64,000 nt of DNA, taken from the NCBI RefSeq assembly GCF_030848575.1, contig NZ_JAVDDX010000003.1, positions 186,001 through 250,000 on the forward strand, given 5' to 3'. The translations under genes were made by a program, and so were the position numbers. How positions within the stretch are numbered: the first letter of the stretch is position 1; every line of letters begins with the position of its first letter. The DNA comes from Haloarcula sp. H-GB4. GTDB lineage: Archaea > Halobacteriota > Halobacteria > Halobacteriales > Haloarculaceae. The notes beneath the pieces were generated by a model. That model had not been told where the DNA came from, searched no databases, and saw only the letters and a list, made by a program, of their open reading frames with translations. Positions 8,310 to 16,581 of the stretch are shown in pieces.

Positions 8310-9890
8310 CTACCGCAACCGGAGCACTGCCTCTAGCACGCCACCGCCGAGACACAACGCTTTGTCGGAGACTTTCGTTGGGTCGACAGACTCGCCGCGA
8401 GGGTCGACATCGCCGAGTTTGGTGCTCTCACTGACGCCGAGGCCGCCGTGAACTAAGCCGCGAACCAGTCCATCTATCTCGGTTTCGACCGGCCTATCAC
8501 CGACAGTGCCGACTACGTCGCCGGCTGTGACACTATCGCCGATGGCGACCGCCGGGGTCCACTCGCCATCGGTCGGGGCGCGAAGCACCCGCTCGTGGGT
8601 GTAGCCGCGCCGCTCGCCGGGCTCGCCGTCGTACTCGCTCGCTGCCCCCTCGTAGAACACGCGGCCAAGTTCGTGCCCGCGGTCTGTCTCGACGACCGCG
8701 TCCACGTCCTCGCCGGCCTCGAAACCGGGCCCCATCCCGACCACCACGTCGGCGTCTTCCCGGCGCGTATCGGTGTCGAACGCCCCTTTCGCCATGATCG
8801 CATCAATGAGGACTGCGGCGTCGAGGTCGTCAGCGACAGTCGCCTCGGGGTCGACGAGTACCGGCACGACATCGTCGGCGAGCAGTTCGAGTGCCTCGTC
8901 GATGTCCGCTGCTGCACGGCCAGTGACTCCTTCGACTTCCACCTCGTCTTCGTACAGCGCCGCGCCGAAGGCGACCGCCCGCCGGACGACTGTCGGTTGT
9001 TCGACTTCGGTGACGATAACCGGAAAGCCGGCCTGCTGAAGCCGATAGACGACGCCGCTCCCGAGGTCGCCGCCACCGCGGACGACGACGAGGTCGTCGA
9101 GATTCAGGCGCGTCGCCCGCTCACCGGTGGCGTCATGGCGGTCCATGGTGACCTCGGCGAGAATCGAGAGCGCCACGGCGGCCGGCCCACTCCCGCCGAG
9201 GTCGAGCCCCACCGGTGTCTGGACCCGGCTGAGGTCCCGACGGACGTACCCAGACTCGGCGAGCGAATCGAGCACGTGGTCGGCCTTTGTCTCGCTTGCG
9301 ACGAGGCCAACGTAGCCAGCCTCGCCGTCCAGCGCTGCGGCGACGGCAGCCTGATCGAACGTCCCGCTCCGCGTCGCGACGGCCACGGCTGTCTCTGTCC
9401 CCATCGGCAGGTCACTGAGCGCCTCACCGTAGTCGCCGTGAATCACGTCCGTATCGTCGGGGAACTGCGCCGGGTCGGCGTACGCCTCGCGGTCGTCGAC
9501 CACGGTGACGGCATAGCCCAGCCGCTCGGCCAATGGGGCCAGCTCGGCGCTTATATGGCCGCCGCCGGCGATGTAGAGCCGTGCTTGCCCGCGAACGCGG
9601 TCGATGAACACGTCCATCTCGCCGCCACAGACCATGCCCGTGTTGCCGCCTCGTTCGAGTTCGTACGTCTGGACGCCAGGCTCGTCGGCTCCCGAAAGCA
9701 CTGACCTGGCGTCCTGTACAGCGAGGTGCTCGACCGTGCCGCCGCCGATGGTCCCGTACTCGTCGTCGGCGGTGACGATCATCTTGTCCCCCACGTCCCG
9801 CGGCGCGCTGCCGTCCTTCCGGACGATAGTCAGGAGCGCCGCCGGCTCTCCCCGGGCAGCCAGTTCGTCGAGTCGTTCGAACAGGCTCAT
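8310..9890 (-). CDS. yqeB: Fused XdhC - YqeB (EF2563-type) SDMH maturation protein
   Basis: This 526-residue protein has two parts. Residues 1 to about 255 are XdhC/CoxI-like: RKDGSAPRDVGDKM, GTIGGGTVE, GMVCGGEMDVF with the sulfur-handling Cys, then a Rossmann part (LYIAGGGHISAELAPLA). XdhC binds Mo cofactor and helps make its sulfido ligand. Residues from about 267 to 526 are the YqeB domain (VVVRGGGDLGSGVVYRL, DAIMAKGAFDTDTR, VVGMGPGFEAGEDVDAVVET), a marker of selenium-dependent hydroxylases. In most SDMH gene sets the two are separate proteins. The ATGA overlap with dsrH shows coupling. It converges on selD with a 17-base gap. Confidence 0.88.
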   Translation of the reverse strand: MSLFERLDELAARGEPAALLTIVRKDGSAPRDVGDKMIVTADDEYGTIGGGTVEHLAVQDARSVLSGADEPGVQTYELERGGNTGMVCGGEMDVFIDRVRGQARLYIAGGGHISAELAPLAERLGYAVTVVDDREAYADPAQFPDDTDVIHGDYGEALSDLPMGTETAVAVATRSGTFDQAAVAAALDGEAGYVGLVASETKADHVLDSLAESGYVRRDLSRVQTPVGLDLGGSGPAAVALSILAEVTMDRHDATGERATRLNLDDLVVVRGGGDLGSGVVYRLQQAGFPVIVTEVEQPTVVRRAVAFGAALYEDEVEVEGVTGRAAADIDEALELLADDVVPVLVDPEATVADDLDAAVLIDAIMAKGAFDTDTRREDADVVVGMGPGFEAGEDVDAVVETDRGHELGRVFYEGAASEYDGEPGERRGYTHERVLRAPTDGEWTPAVAIGDSVTAGDVVGTVGDRPVETEIDGLVRGLVHGGLGVSESTKLGDVDPRGESVDPTKVSDKALCLGGGVLEAVLRLR

Positions 9891-10132
9891 ACGAAGCTCT
9901 TGACCTCCCGTTCGACGAGGCGATCAACGACGGCGTCGTAGGATATCCGGTCGATATCCGGCGGTAGCGAGACGCCACGCACGGCCACGTCTCTCGCGAC
10001 TGCTGAGATGGGTGTGTCGATATCCGGAGTGAGGTAGACGCCGTCCTGAATCAGGACGACATGTGCTTCAGGGTCCCCGGCGGCGGTACGCAGTCCGATT
10101 TCTGCCATCGGTTTATCGATGAGATATAGCAT
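9887..10132 (-). CDS. DsrH/TusB-like protein
   Basis: This 81-residue protein begins MLYLIDKPMAE and continues with HVVLIQDGVYLTPD, the short beta-alpha pattern of DsrH/TusB, the smallest subunit of the DsrEFH/TusBCD sulfur-transfer hexamer. It contains no cysteine at all, so it could only be structural here. It follows the DsrF-like gene by 2 bases and overlaps yqeB by ATGA. The neighbourhood links the trio to SDMH maturation rather than to tRNA thiolation (inference). Confidence 0.75.
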   Translation of the reverse strand: MLYLIDKPMAEIGLRTAAGDPEAHVVLIQDGVYLTPDIDTPISAVARDVAVRGVSLPPDIDRISYDAVVDRLVEREVKSFV

Positions 10133-10134
10133 TG

Positions 10135-10488
10135 TCAGAAGTCCAGTGTCTGGTCGGCGTCGCGAATACGGGCGGTGACACGGTCGTCCGACCAGACGGC
10201 CACATCGTCGGCGATTTCGGTCTCGTCAACGCCGCGCTCGGCCATTGCCGCCCCGTCCGCGACCATCTGTCCGTCCTGTTCCACAAGGTCGGCGACGTGC
10301 CCGCTCATGTTGAGCGCCTCGCGGTCGACGGCGTCCCGAGCTCCGTACACGCCGTCTTGGGTGAATATGACGGTCACGTCGTGCATATCGAAGCCGGCCG
10401 CGACGCCGCGGGCGGCGCGCAGTCCTTCTGGGATGTGGACTCGGCCGCACGGGGCGCGAGTGAGCAGTACCACGACATCTCGCTTCAT
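10135..10488 (-). CDS. DsrF/TusC-like DsrE-family protein
   Basis: This 117-residue member of the DsrE/F superfamily shows VVVLLTRAPCGRVHIPEGLRA, HDVTVIFTQDGVYGARDAVD and a C-terminal helical part. It has one cysteine, near residue 14. The ATGA overlap with the upstream DsrE-like gene shows that the three are made together. The family moves persulfide sulfur between carriers. Which member binds selenium or sulfur here is unknown. Confidence 0.75.
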   Translation of the reverse strand: MKRDVVVLLTRAPCGRVHIPEGLRAARGVAAGFDMHDVTVIFTQDGVYGARDAVDREALNMSGHVADLVEQDGQMVADGAAMAERGVDETEIADDVAVWSDDRVTARIRDADQTLDF

Positions 10489-10856
10489 AACGAAACCACC
10501 CGATCGGCCTCGCCGATGATGTCCGCGAGGTCCGGAAGCAGCCCGACCTCGACGCCCTCAGGGTAGTCGGCTGGCGCGTCGATTCCCCGTGCATCGACAC
10601 AGAGCCCACAGCAGATGACTTCCGCCCCGTCTGCGATGAGTTCCTGGAACTTCTCGGTCGGCATTTCGTCGTACAGCCCGCTGTCCGAACAGCCGGGCAG
10701 GGTCTGGTCCGCAACGGGGACGAGCGCGCCGTCGAGGTAGTGGAAGTAGCTCACCTCGTGGCCCTGATCCAGCGCCGCCCGCCCCAGCTCGTAGGCGGTG
10801 CGCCACCGCTCGCTGTCGAAGGGACCCCCTGTCAGCAGAAAGCCGATGTACGCCAT
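10485..10856 (-). CDS. DsrE/TusD-like sulfur (selenium) relay protein
   Basis: This 123-residue protein with a DsrE fold begins AYIGFLLTGGPFDSERW. It carries the catalytic-type cysteine loop VICCGLCVDARG near residues 85-96 and ends in a helical segment. Of the three Dsr-like proteins it is the only one with a cysteine-rich active loop, so it is the likely carrier. A TATA-like TATTAA lies about 30 bases upstream of the ATG at 10856, consistent with a leaderless transcript for dsrE-dsrF-dsrH-yqeB. In other selenium users a TusA and a DsrE domain are joined in YedF. Here they are separate genes on either side of selD-yqeB. Confidence 0.8.
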   Translation of the reverse strand: MAYIGFLLTGGPFDSERWRTAYELGRAALDQGHEVSYFHYLDGALVPVADQTLPGCSDSGLYDEMPTEKFQELIADGAEVICCGLCVDARGIDAPADYPEGVEVGLLPDLADIIGEADRVVSL

Positions 10857-10960
10857 ACTTTCGAGATTTTCACGAACAGCTCTTAATAGTTTGCTCGACA
10901 CAACGGAAAAACACTCCGTGTGTGATATTAACCGGGACAAAACTGCCCGAAACTAACCAA

Positions 10961-13438
10961 TCAATCGTCAGCAGACTGCCCGTCCAGTGCCGCCTTCAGG
11001 TCCGCCGCGGTGAACGGCAACTCGGTCAGCCGAACGCCGACGGCGTCGCGGATGGCATTCGAGAGCGCCGGCGGGACGCCGTTCGTTGGGAGTTCCGCGA
11101 TAGACTTCGCGCCGAATGGACCCGTGGGTTCGTGTGTTTCGACGAGAATCGTCTCCATTTCGGGGTGGTCCGTCGTCCGCGGCATCCCGTACTGGCGAAA
11201 GCCCAGCACCTCCGGGTTCCCGTCCTCATCGAAGGTCAGGTCGCCGCTCGTGGCGTATTCGAGGCTCATGTGTTCGCCGCCCTCTATCTGGCCTTCGACC
11301 AGCGCGGGATTAATAGCGACGCCGCAGTCTGCCGCAAAGACCAGCCTGTTGAGTTCGTACTCGCCGGTCTCCGTATCGACAGTCACGTCGACGAACTGCG
11401 CGCCGTAGGGCGGTGGGCTCTCGTCGGTTGAGTGGTTGCCGTCCCCGAGAATGTGTTCGCGCTCGTCGTCGCCGTAGGTCGCTTCGTAGCCGATGTCCTC
11501 CAGCGATACGCGGTTCCCGGTCCGCTCGCTGTACACGCCGCCGTCGCCGGTGTCGAGCACATCCGGCGGCTCGCCGAGCAGTTTCGATCCCCACTCCAGC
11601 AACCGCTCTTTGGCGTCCTCGGCGGCATTCTTTACTGCGCGGCCGCTGATGTACGTCGTCGAGGAGGCGTACGCCCCGTAGTCGAACGGCGTCAGGTCGG
11701 TGTCGGCGGCGATGACGACAACATCGTCCGGCGTACAACCGAGCACCTCGGCGGCAATCTGGGAGAACATCGTGTCCGCGCCGGTCCCAGTGTCGACGCC
11801 GCCGACCTGCAGGTGGAAGCTCCCGTCTTCGTTCATCTGTATCTGTGCCGCGCCGAGTTCCTTGCCCGCGACGCCGCTCCCCTGGGCGATGAGCGCCATT
11901 CCGACCCCGCGCTTGCGATGGTCTTCGTCGGGTTGTTCGATGCCGTCGTAGTCGATGGCTTCCTTCCCGCGTTGGACACATTCGCGGATGCCACACGAGC
12001 GAATCTCCCGGGTGAACCGGTCACCGTCTTTCAGAATCGCGACGCTCCGGTCGAGGTCGCCCTCCCGGACCGCGTTCTGCAGGCGAAACTCGATCGGGTC
12101 GAAGCCGAGGCGGCGGGCTACCTCATCCATGTGCGATTCAACGGCGAAATGCCCCTGTGGCGCGCCGTAGCCCCGCATGGCCGCCCCCATCGGGAGATTC
12201 GTATGGACCACATCCCCGGAAAATCTGACGTTCGGGACCCGTGGATAGAGGGGAAGCGGCTTCGTTCCAACGTTGTTCGCGACGGTCATGCCGTGGGTGC
12301 CGTAGGCCCCCGAGTTCGACAGCGTGTAGAGGTCCATCGCCTCGATGTCGCCGACGTCTGTCACTACGGTCCGCATCTGCATCTGCATCGGGTGCCGAAA
12401 GCGAAGCGCGGTGAACTCCTCCTGGCGGCTCATCTCCAGTTTGACCGGCCGCTCGGCCGCCAGATGCAGTGCGAACGTTATCGGCTCGATTGCCATCTCC
12501 TGTTTCGACCCGAACCCGGCACCGATGCGGGGCTTCTTCACCCGCACATCGCGAATAGGCACGTCGAACAGGTGCGCTATCTGGCGACGGGTGTGAAAGG
12601 GAACCTGTGTCGCCGTAATAAACACGTGCCGATTGTCCTCGTCGGTGTAGGCGATAGTCGCGTGCGGCTCCGGGACGCAGTGGGACTGGTATGGCGTTTC
12701 CCACTCCGTCTCGATGACGTGTCGCTCCTCGTCGTCGCTCGCCTGTTCGAACGCGCCCTCTACGTCACCGAGTTCGCCCTCGAAACCAGATTCGAGATTT
12801 TTACTGTAATCAGCCCCCGACTGTTTGTTTTCTACGTCATCAGCCTCGAACAGTTGCGGGGCGCCCTCGTTGAGGGCTTCTTCTGGGTCGAAGACGGCAT
12901 CCAGCTCTCGGTACTCGACTTCGATTTTCCGTGCAGCGCGGTCGGCTGTCTCCGCGTCGTCAGCCGCCACGGCGGCGACCGGGTCGCCGACGAAACGGAC
13001 GTGTTCGCGCAACACTTTCAGATCCCACGGGCTCGGCTCGGGGTAGGACTGGCCCGAACTGGAGTACAGTTTGTCCGGAACCACGTCATCGAACGGTGTG
13101 ATGACGGCGTTGACGCCGTCCATCGTCTCGGCGGCGCTTGTGTCGACCGATTCGACGTAGCCGTGGGCGATGTCGCTGCGAACCACCTTTCCGTGGGCGA
13201 GGTCCGGAAACCGGTCGCGGTAGTCCGCCGTGTAGCGGGCTTGCCCGGTGACGATTTTCCGTGCGTCGTCTTTCTCTTCGTCCACGGTGATGGCGTCGCG
13301 CTCGGCTTCGGGCTTCCGGTCAGGTTCGCGTGCCGCGCCCGTCGCTGACTCTCTGTCGGCTTCGGCTGGGTCCGATCCATTCCTCTCTGTCCCCTCTGGT
13401 TGCTTGCTCGTCTCCCGTACCCGGTCGGAATCGCTCAC
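10961..13438 (-). CDS. Molybdenum hydroxylase large (Mo-binding) subunit 1, xanthine dehydrogenase family
   Basis: This 825-residue catalytic subunit carries Mo-pterin and hydroxylates an N-heterocycle, probably a purine. An acidic, low-complexity N-terminus of about 40 residues is followed by the a/b hammerhead domain (KIVTGQARYTADY). The Mo-binding part has GAGFGSKQEM, AMRGYGAPQG, VGGVDTGTGADT, YGAYASSTTYISG and the C-terminal GPFGAKSIAE with the catalytic Glu position. There is no AYRCSFR loop, so it is not form I CO dehydrogenase. The start is a GTG that overlaps the TGA of the [2Fe-2S] gene. There is no FAD subunit next to it. SDMH context suggests a labile selenium ligand on Mo (inference). 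Confidence 0.9.
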   Translation of the reverse strand: MSDSDRVRETSKQPEGTERNGSDPAEADRESATGAAREPDRKPEAERDAITVDEEKDDARKIVTGQARYTADYRDRFPDLAHGKVVRSDIAHGYVESVDTSAAETMDGVNAVITPFDDVVPDKLYSSSGQSYPEPSPWDLKVLREHVRFVGDPVAAVAADDAETADRAARKIEVEYRELDAVFDPEEALNEGAPQLFEADDVENKQSGADYSKNLESGFEGELGDVEGAFEQASDDEERHVIETEWETPYQSHCVPEPHATIAYTDEDNRHVFITATQVPFHTRRQIAHLFDVPIRDVRVKKPRIGAGFGSKQEMAIEPITFALHLAAERPVKLEMSRQEEFTALRFRHPMQMQMRTVVTDVGDIEAMDLYTLSNSGAYGTHGMTVANNVGTKPLPLYPRVPNVRFSGDVVHTNLPMGAAMRGYGAPQGHFAVESHMDEVARRLGFDPIEFRLQNAVREGDLDRSVAILKDGDRFTREIRSCGIRECVQRGKEAIDYDGIEQPDEDHRKRGVGMALIAQGSGVAGKELGAAQIQMNEDGSFHLQVGGVDTGTGADTMFSQIAAEVLGCTPDDVVVIAADTDLTPFDYGAYASSTTYISGRAVKNAAEDAKERLLEWGSKLLGEPPDVLDTGDGGVYSERTGNRVSLEDIGYEATYGDDEREHILGDGNHSTDESPPPYGAQFVDVTVDTETGEYELNRLVFAADCGVAINPALVEGQIEGGEHMSLEYATSGDLTFDEDGNPEVLGFRQYGMPRTTDHPEMETILVETHEPTGPFGAKSIAELPTNGVPPALSNAIRDAVGVRLTELPFTAADLKAALDGQSADD

Positions 13439-14013
13439 TGATCGCCCTCCATGCAATTGCAGTTCTTGAATGAACACTCGGTCACAGCGGCGGCCCCGCC
13501 GTCGTTATCGACTGCTTGTCCACCGTCGGCGGCGACCGCTGTCCCGCTGTCCATCCGCTCAGCGGCGTCTAGCACCGCTTCGACAATTTTCTTGTAGCCA
13601 GTACACCGACAGAGATTGTCCGACAGCGCTTCCCGGACCTCTTGTTCGGTCGGGTCCGGGTTCTCCGCAAGTAGCGCCATCGAGCGCATAATCATCCCCG
13701 GAATACAAAACCCACACTGCAGCGCAGTATTGTCGACGAATGCCTGTTGCACCGGATGCAGGTCGTCCTGTTCGCCCAGACCCTCGATCGTCTCGACCGA
13801 TGCGTCCCGTACTTTCGTCACCGGTTCGACGCAGGACTTCACTGGCTCGCCGTCGACGTGCACCGTACAGAAGCCGCACGCGCCAGTGTCGCATCCCCGC
13901 TTCGCCCCAGTGTACCCGTTCCGTCGAAGGATATCGAGAAGCGAATCGGACTTCGATGCTTCGACCGTCCGTTCCACATCGTTAATTTCCAGTTCGATTT
14001 CCATATGGCTCAT
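13435..14013 (-). CDS. Molybdenum hydroxylase [2Fe-2S] subunit 1
   Basis: This 192-residue electron-transfer subunit has the two expected clusters. The plant-type cluster uses GCDTGACGFC plus a later SC. The helical one uses LQCGFCIPGM and CRCTGY. It passes electrons from the Mo site to an unknown acceptor. Beyond the usual 160 residues there is an extra acidic tail ending CSFKNCNCMEGD with three more cysteines, not standard for the family. The start is at 14013 (MSHMEIELEIN) or at the internal ATG at 14004. The large subunit overlaps its stop. Confidence 0.9.
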   Translation of the reverse strand: MSHMEIELEINDVERTVEASKSDSLLDILRRNGYTGAKRGCDTGACGFCTVHVDGEPVKSCVEPVTKVRDASVETIEGLGEQDDLHPVQQAFVDNTALQCGFCIPGMIMRSMALLAENPDPTEQEVREALSDNLCRCTGYKKIVEAVLDAAERMDSGTAVAADGGQAVDNDGGAAAVTECSFKNCNCMEGDQ

Positions 14014-14130
14014 CAGCTCGCTGGCTATGTCAGGTACATGACGAACAGAACGGTAAATAGCTATCGCGGATTTGTGATATGGCACGCCGACACACCGGCA
14101 CTGTAGCCGTGACTGTCCACGCACTCCGAT

Positions 14131-16581
14131 TCAGATTTCACGCTCGTCCAGTTTTGACCTGATTTTCTCGGCGGTGATGGGCATCTCTCGGACTCGGACG
14201 CCGACAGCGTCCCGGACGGCGTTTGACAGCGCCGGCGGGACTGTGTTAGTCGGAACTTCGGCGACCGATTTCGCGCCGAACGGACCGGTTGGTTCGTGGG
14301 TCTCGACCAGAATCGACTCGATGGGTGGCGTCTCGGTCGCCGACGGTAGTCCGTACTCGTCGAAGTCAGCTATCTCTGCCCGTCCCTCGTCATCGAGCGT
14401 GATCCCCTCACTGACGGCCATCTCGTAGCTCATGTGGTTCGCACCCTCGATCTGGCCCTCGGCCATGCCGGGGTTGATCGCGACGCCGCAGTCGACCGCG
14501 ACGACCAGTTTGTGGACCTCAAACTCGCCGGTGGTCTCGTCAACTGTCACGTCGGCGAACTGGGCAGCAAAGGGCGGGGGACTCTCTTCGGTGCAGTGGG
14601 TCCCCTTCCCCAGGATGTGTTCGCGTTCGTCGTCGCCGTAGGCGGCCTCATAGCCGATATCTTCGAGTGTGACCGAATCGCCGCTCGCTTCGCTGTACAC
14701 CGTTCCGTCGCCAGTTTCCAGATCACCGACCGGCTCCTCAAGCAGTTTCGATCCCCAGTCGAGAATCCTTTCTTTCGCGTCCTCTGCGGCCTTCTTGACC
14801 GCCATGCCGCTGATATACGTCGTCGAGGAGGCGTACGCCCCATAGTCGAAGGGCGTTACATCCGTATCGGAGGATTTGACGATTATGTCGTCCTCGTCAC
14901 AGCCCAGTACTTCGGCGGCGATCTGGAGGAACGCTGTGTCAGCGCCTGTCCCAATGTCGACGCCGCCGACCTGCAGGTGGAAGCTTCCGTCCTCGTTCAT
15001 CATTATTTGGGCGGCCCCGAGTTCGTCACCGGCGACGCCGGTCCCCTGTGCGGACAGCGCCATTCCGATGCCGCGGTGCAAGTGGTCTTCGTCGGGCTGT
15101 TCGAGGTCGTCGTAGCCGATAGCGTCTTTCCCACGCTCGATACACTCGTTGAGGCCACATGAGCGGATACGGCGGTTCGCTCCCTCTCCACCCATCATCC
15201 CCGCGATCTCGTCGAGGTCGCCCACCTCCATGTGGTGCCGCCGCCGGAATTCGATTGGGTCGAGATCGAGGTCGCGGGCGACCTCGTCGAGATGCCCTTC
15301 TAGCGCGAGCGTGCCCTGTGGTGCGCCGTAGCCACGCATTGCACCGGTCTGTGGCGTGTTCGTATGGACGATATCGGCCTCGAAGCGAGCGTTTGGTACC
15401 TTCGAGTACAGCGGCATCGGCTTGCTGCCGACGTTGCCCGCGACGGTCATGCCGTGGCTGCCGTACGCGCCGGTGTTCGACAGGGCGTAGATGTCGATGG
15501 CCTTGATGTCGCCGTCGTCGGTCACGGCCGTCTTCGCTTTGACCTTCATCGGGTGGCGCGAGCGCATCGCGTAGAACTCCTCCTCGCGGCTGGCTTCGTA
15601 TAGGACCGGGCGGTCAGTAGCGAGCGATAGTGCGAGCGGAATCGGCTCGACGACCATTGCCTGTTTCCCGCCGAAACCGCCGCCAACGCGCGGCTTGGTC
15701 ACCCGGATGTCGCGAATGGGAATATCGAACAGGTGGGCGAGCTGTCTCCGGGTGTGGTTTGGCACCTGCGTACTGGTGATGAGGACGTGGCGGTCGTCCT
15801 CGTTCGTGTAGGCCAGCGACGTGTGTTTCTCGACGTTGGCGTGGGATTGCCGAATCGTCTCCCATTCAGTCTCGTGCACGTGGGTGTCGCCGTCGAGTGC
15901 TGCATCCACATCGCCGAGTTCGCCCCCGATGTGGGCCATCCGGTTGCGGTCGTAGTCGTTGCCGACGATCTCGTTCTCGACCTCGCTGCCCTTGAACAAC
16001 TGCGGCGCGTCTTCGTCGAAGGCGTCCTCCGGATCGGTGACGTAGTCGTAATCCTCGTACGACACCTCGATAGCCTCGACGGCGGCGGTCGCGGTCGCCC
16101 GGTCTTCGGCTGCGACGGCGGCAATCGGGTCGCCAATGTAGCGGACGTGCTCGTTCAGCACGTGCATGTCCCACGGGCTCGGTTCGGGATAGGACTGCCC
16201 GGCGCTGGTGTATTTTGCGTCCGGCACTGCGTCGGACTCGGGTGTCAGGACCGCGTCGACGCCGTCCATCGCCTCGGCCGCGCTCGTGTCGATGTCGGTC
16301 ACGCGGCCGTGTGGGATGTCGCTCCGGACGACTGCCGCGTACGCGAGGTCGGGATACCGTTTCTCGTAGTCGGCGGTGTACTTCGCTTGCCCGGTGACGA
16401 GCTTTCTGTCGTCGTACTTCTCCGTCCGGTGGGAGACGCTGTCGCGCTCGTCGGGGGCCTTGTCGTTGTTCTCAGGCTCGTCCCATTCGAGCGGGTGCTC
16501 TTCGAACCGTTCGTCTTCGACAGTCTCTGACTGTGAGGCCGTTCCGCCGTCGGCCTTGGCTGTCTCGTCGTCGTTACTCAT
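14131..16581 (-). CDS. Molybdenum hydroxylase large (Mo-binding) subunit 2, xanthine dehydrogenase family
   Basis: This 816-residue paralogue of the subunit at 10961 shares the same architecture and an acidic N-terminal extension of about 60 residues. It has KLVTGQAKYTADY, VGGGFGGKQAM (the standard FGGK form, where paralogue 1 has FGSK), AMRGYGAPQG, VGGVDIGTGADT, YGAYASSTTYISG and GPFGAKSVAE. The two probably act on different or successive substrates, such as hypoxanthine and xanthine, but nothing in the sequence fixes this. It starts at 16581, overlapping its [2Fe-2S] partner by 8 bases. About 117 bases separate it from module 1. Confidence 0.9.
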   Translation of the reverse strand: MSNDDETAKADGGTASQSETVEDERFEEHPLEWDEPENNDKAPDERDSVSHRTEKYDDRKLVTGQAKYTADYEKRYPDLAYAAVVRSDIPHGRVTDIDTSAAEAMDGVDAVLTPESDAVPDAKYTSAGQSYPEPSPWDMHVLNEHVRYIGDPIAAVAAEDRATATAAVEAIEVSYEDYDYVTDPEDAFDEDAPQLFKGSEVENEIVGNDYDRNRMAHIGGELGDVDAALDGDTHVHETEWETIRQSHANVEKHTSLAYTNEDDRHVLITSTQVPNHTRRQLAHLFDIPIRDIRVTKPRVGGGFGGKQAMVVEPIPLALSLATDRPVLYEASREEEFYAMRSRHPMKVKAKTAVTDDGDIKAIDIYALSNTGAYGSHGMTVAGNVGSKPMPLYSKVPNARFEADIVHTNTPQTGAMRGYGAPQGTLALEGHLDEVARDLDLDPIEFRRRHHMEVGDLDEIAGMMGGEGANRRIRSCGLNECIERGKDAIGYDDLEQPDEDHLHRGIGMALSAQGTGVAGDELGAAQIMMNEDGSFHLQVGGVDIGTGADTAFLQIAAEVLGCDEDDIIVKSSDTDVTPFDYGAYASSTTYISGMAVKKAAEDAKERILDWGSKLLEEPVGDLETGDGTVYSEASGDSVTLEDIGYEAAYGDDEREHILGKGTHCTEESPPPFAAQFADVTVDETTGEFEVHKLVVAVDCGVAINPGMAEGQIEGANHMSYEMAVSEGITLDDEGRAEIADFDEYGLPSATETPPIESILVETHEPTGPFGAKSVAEVPTNTVPPALSNAVRDAVGVRVREMPITAEKIRSKLDEREI

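Noticed and set aside
8595-9704. A 369-codon plus-strand frame opposite the XdhC-YqeB fusion
   Set aside because: It is a mirror of the fusion gene. It has no start signal and no domain.
11432-13348. A 638-codon open frame on the plus strand opposite the first Mo-hydroxylase large subunit
   Set aside because: It is a mirror frame of a well-supported gene in G+C-rich DNA. Its translation has no family resemblance and is rich in Arg, Val and His, unlike the acidic proteome.
11010-16500. Long near-identical stretches between the two Mo-hydroxylase modules as a DNA repeat
   Set aside because: The similarity is that of diverged paralogous genes at the protein level, with different third positions, not a recent DNA duplication.
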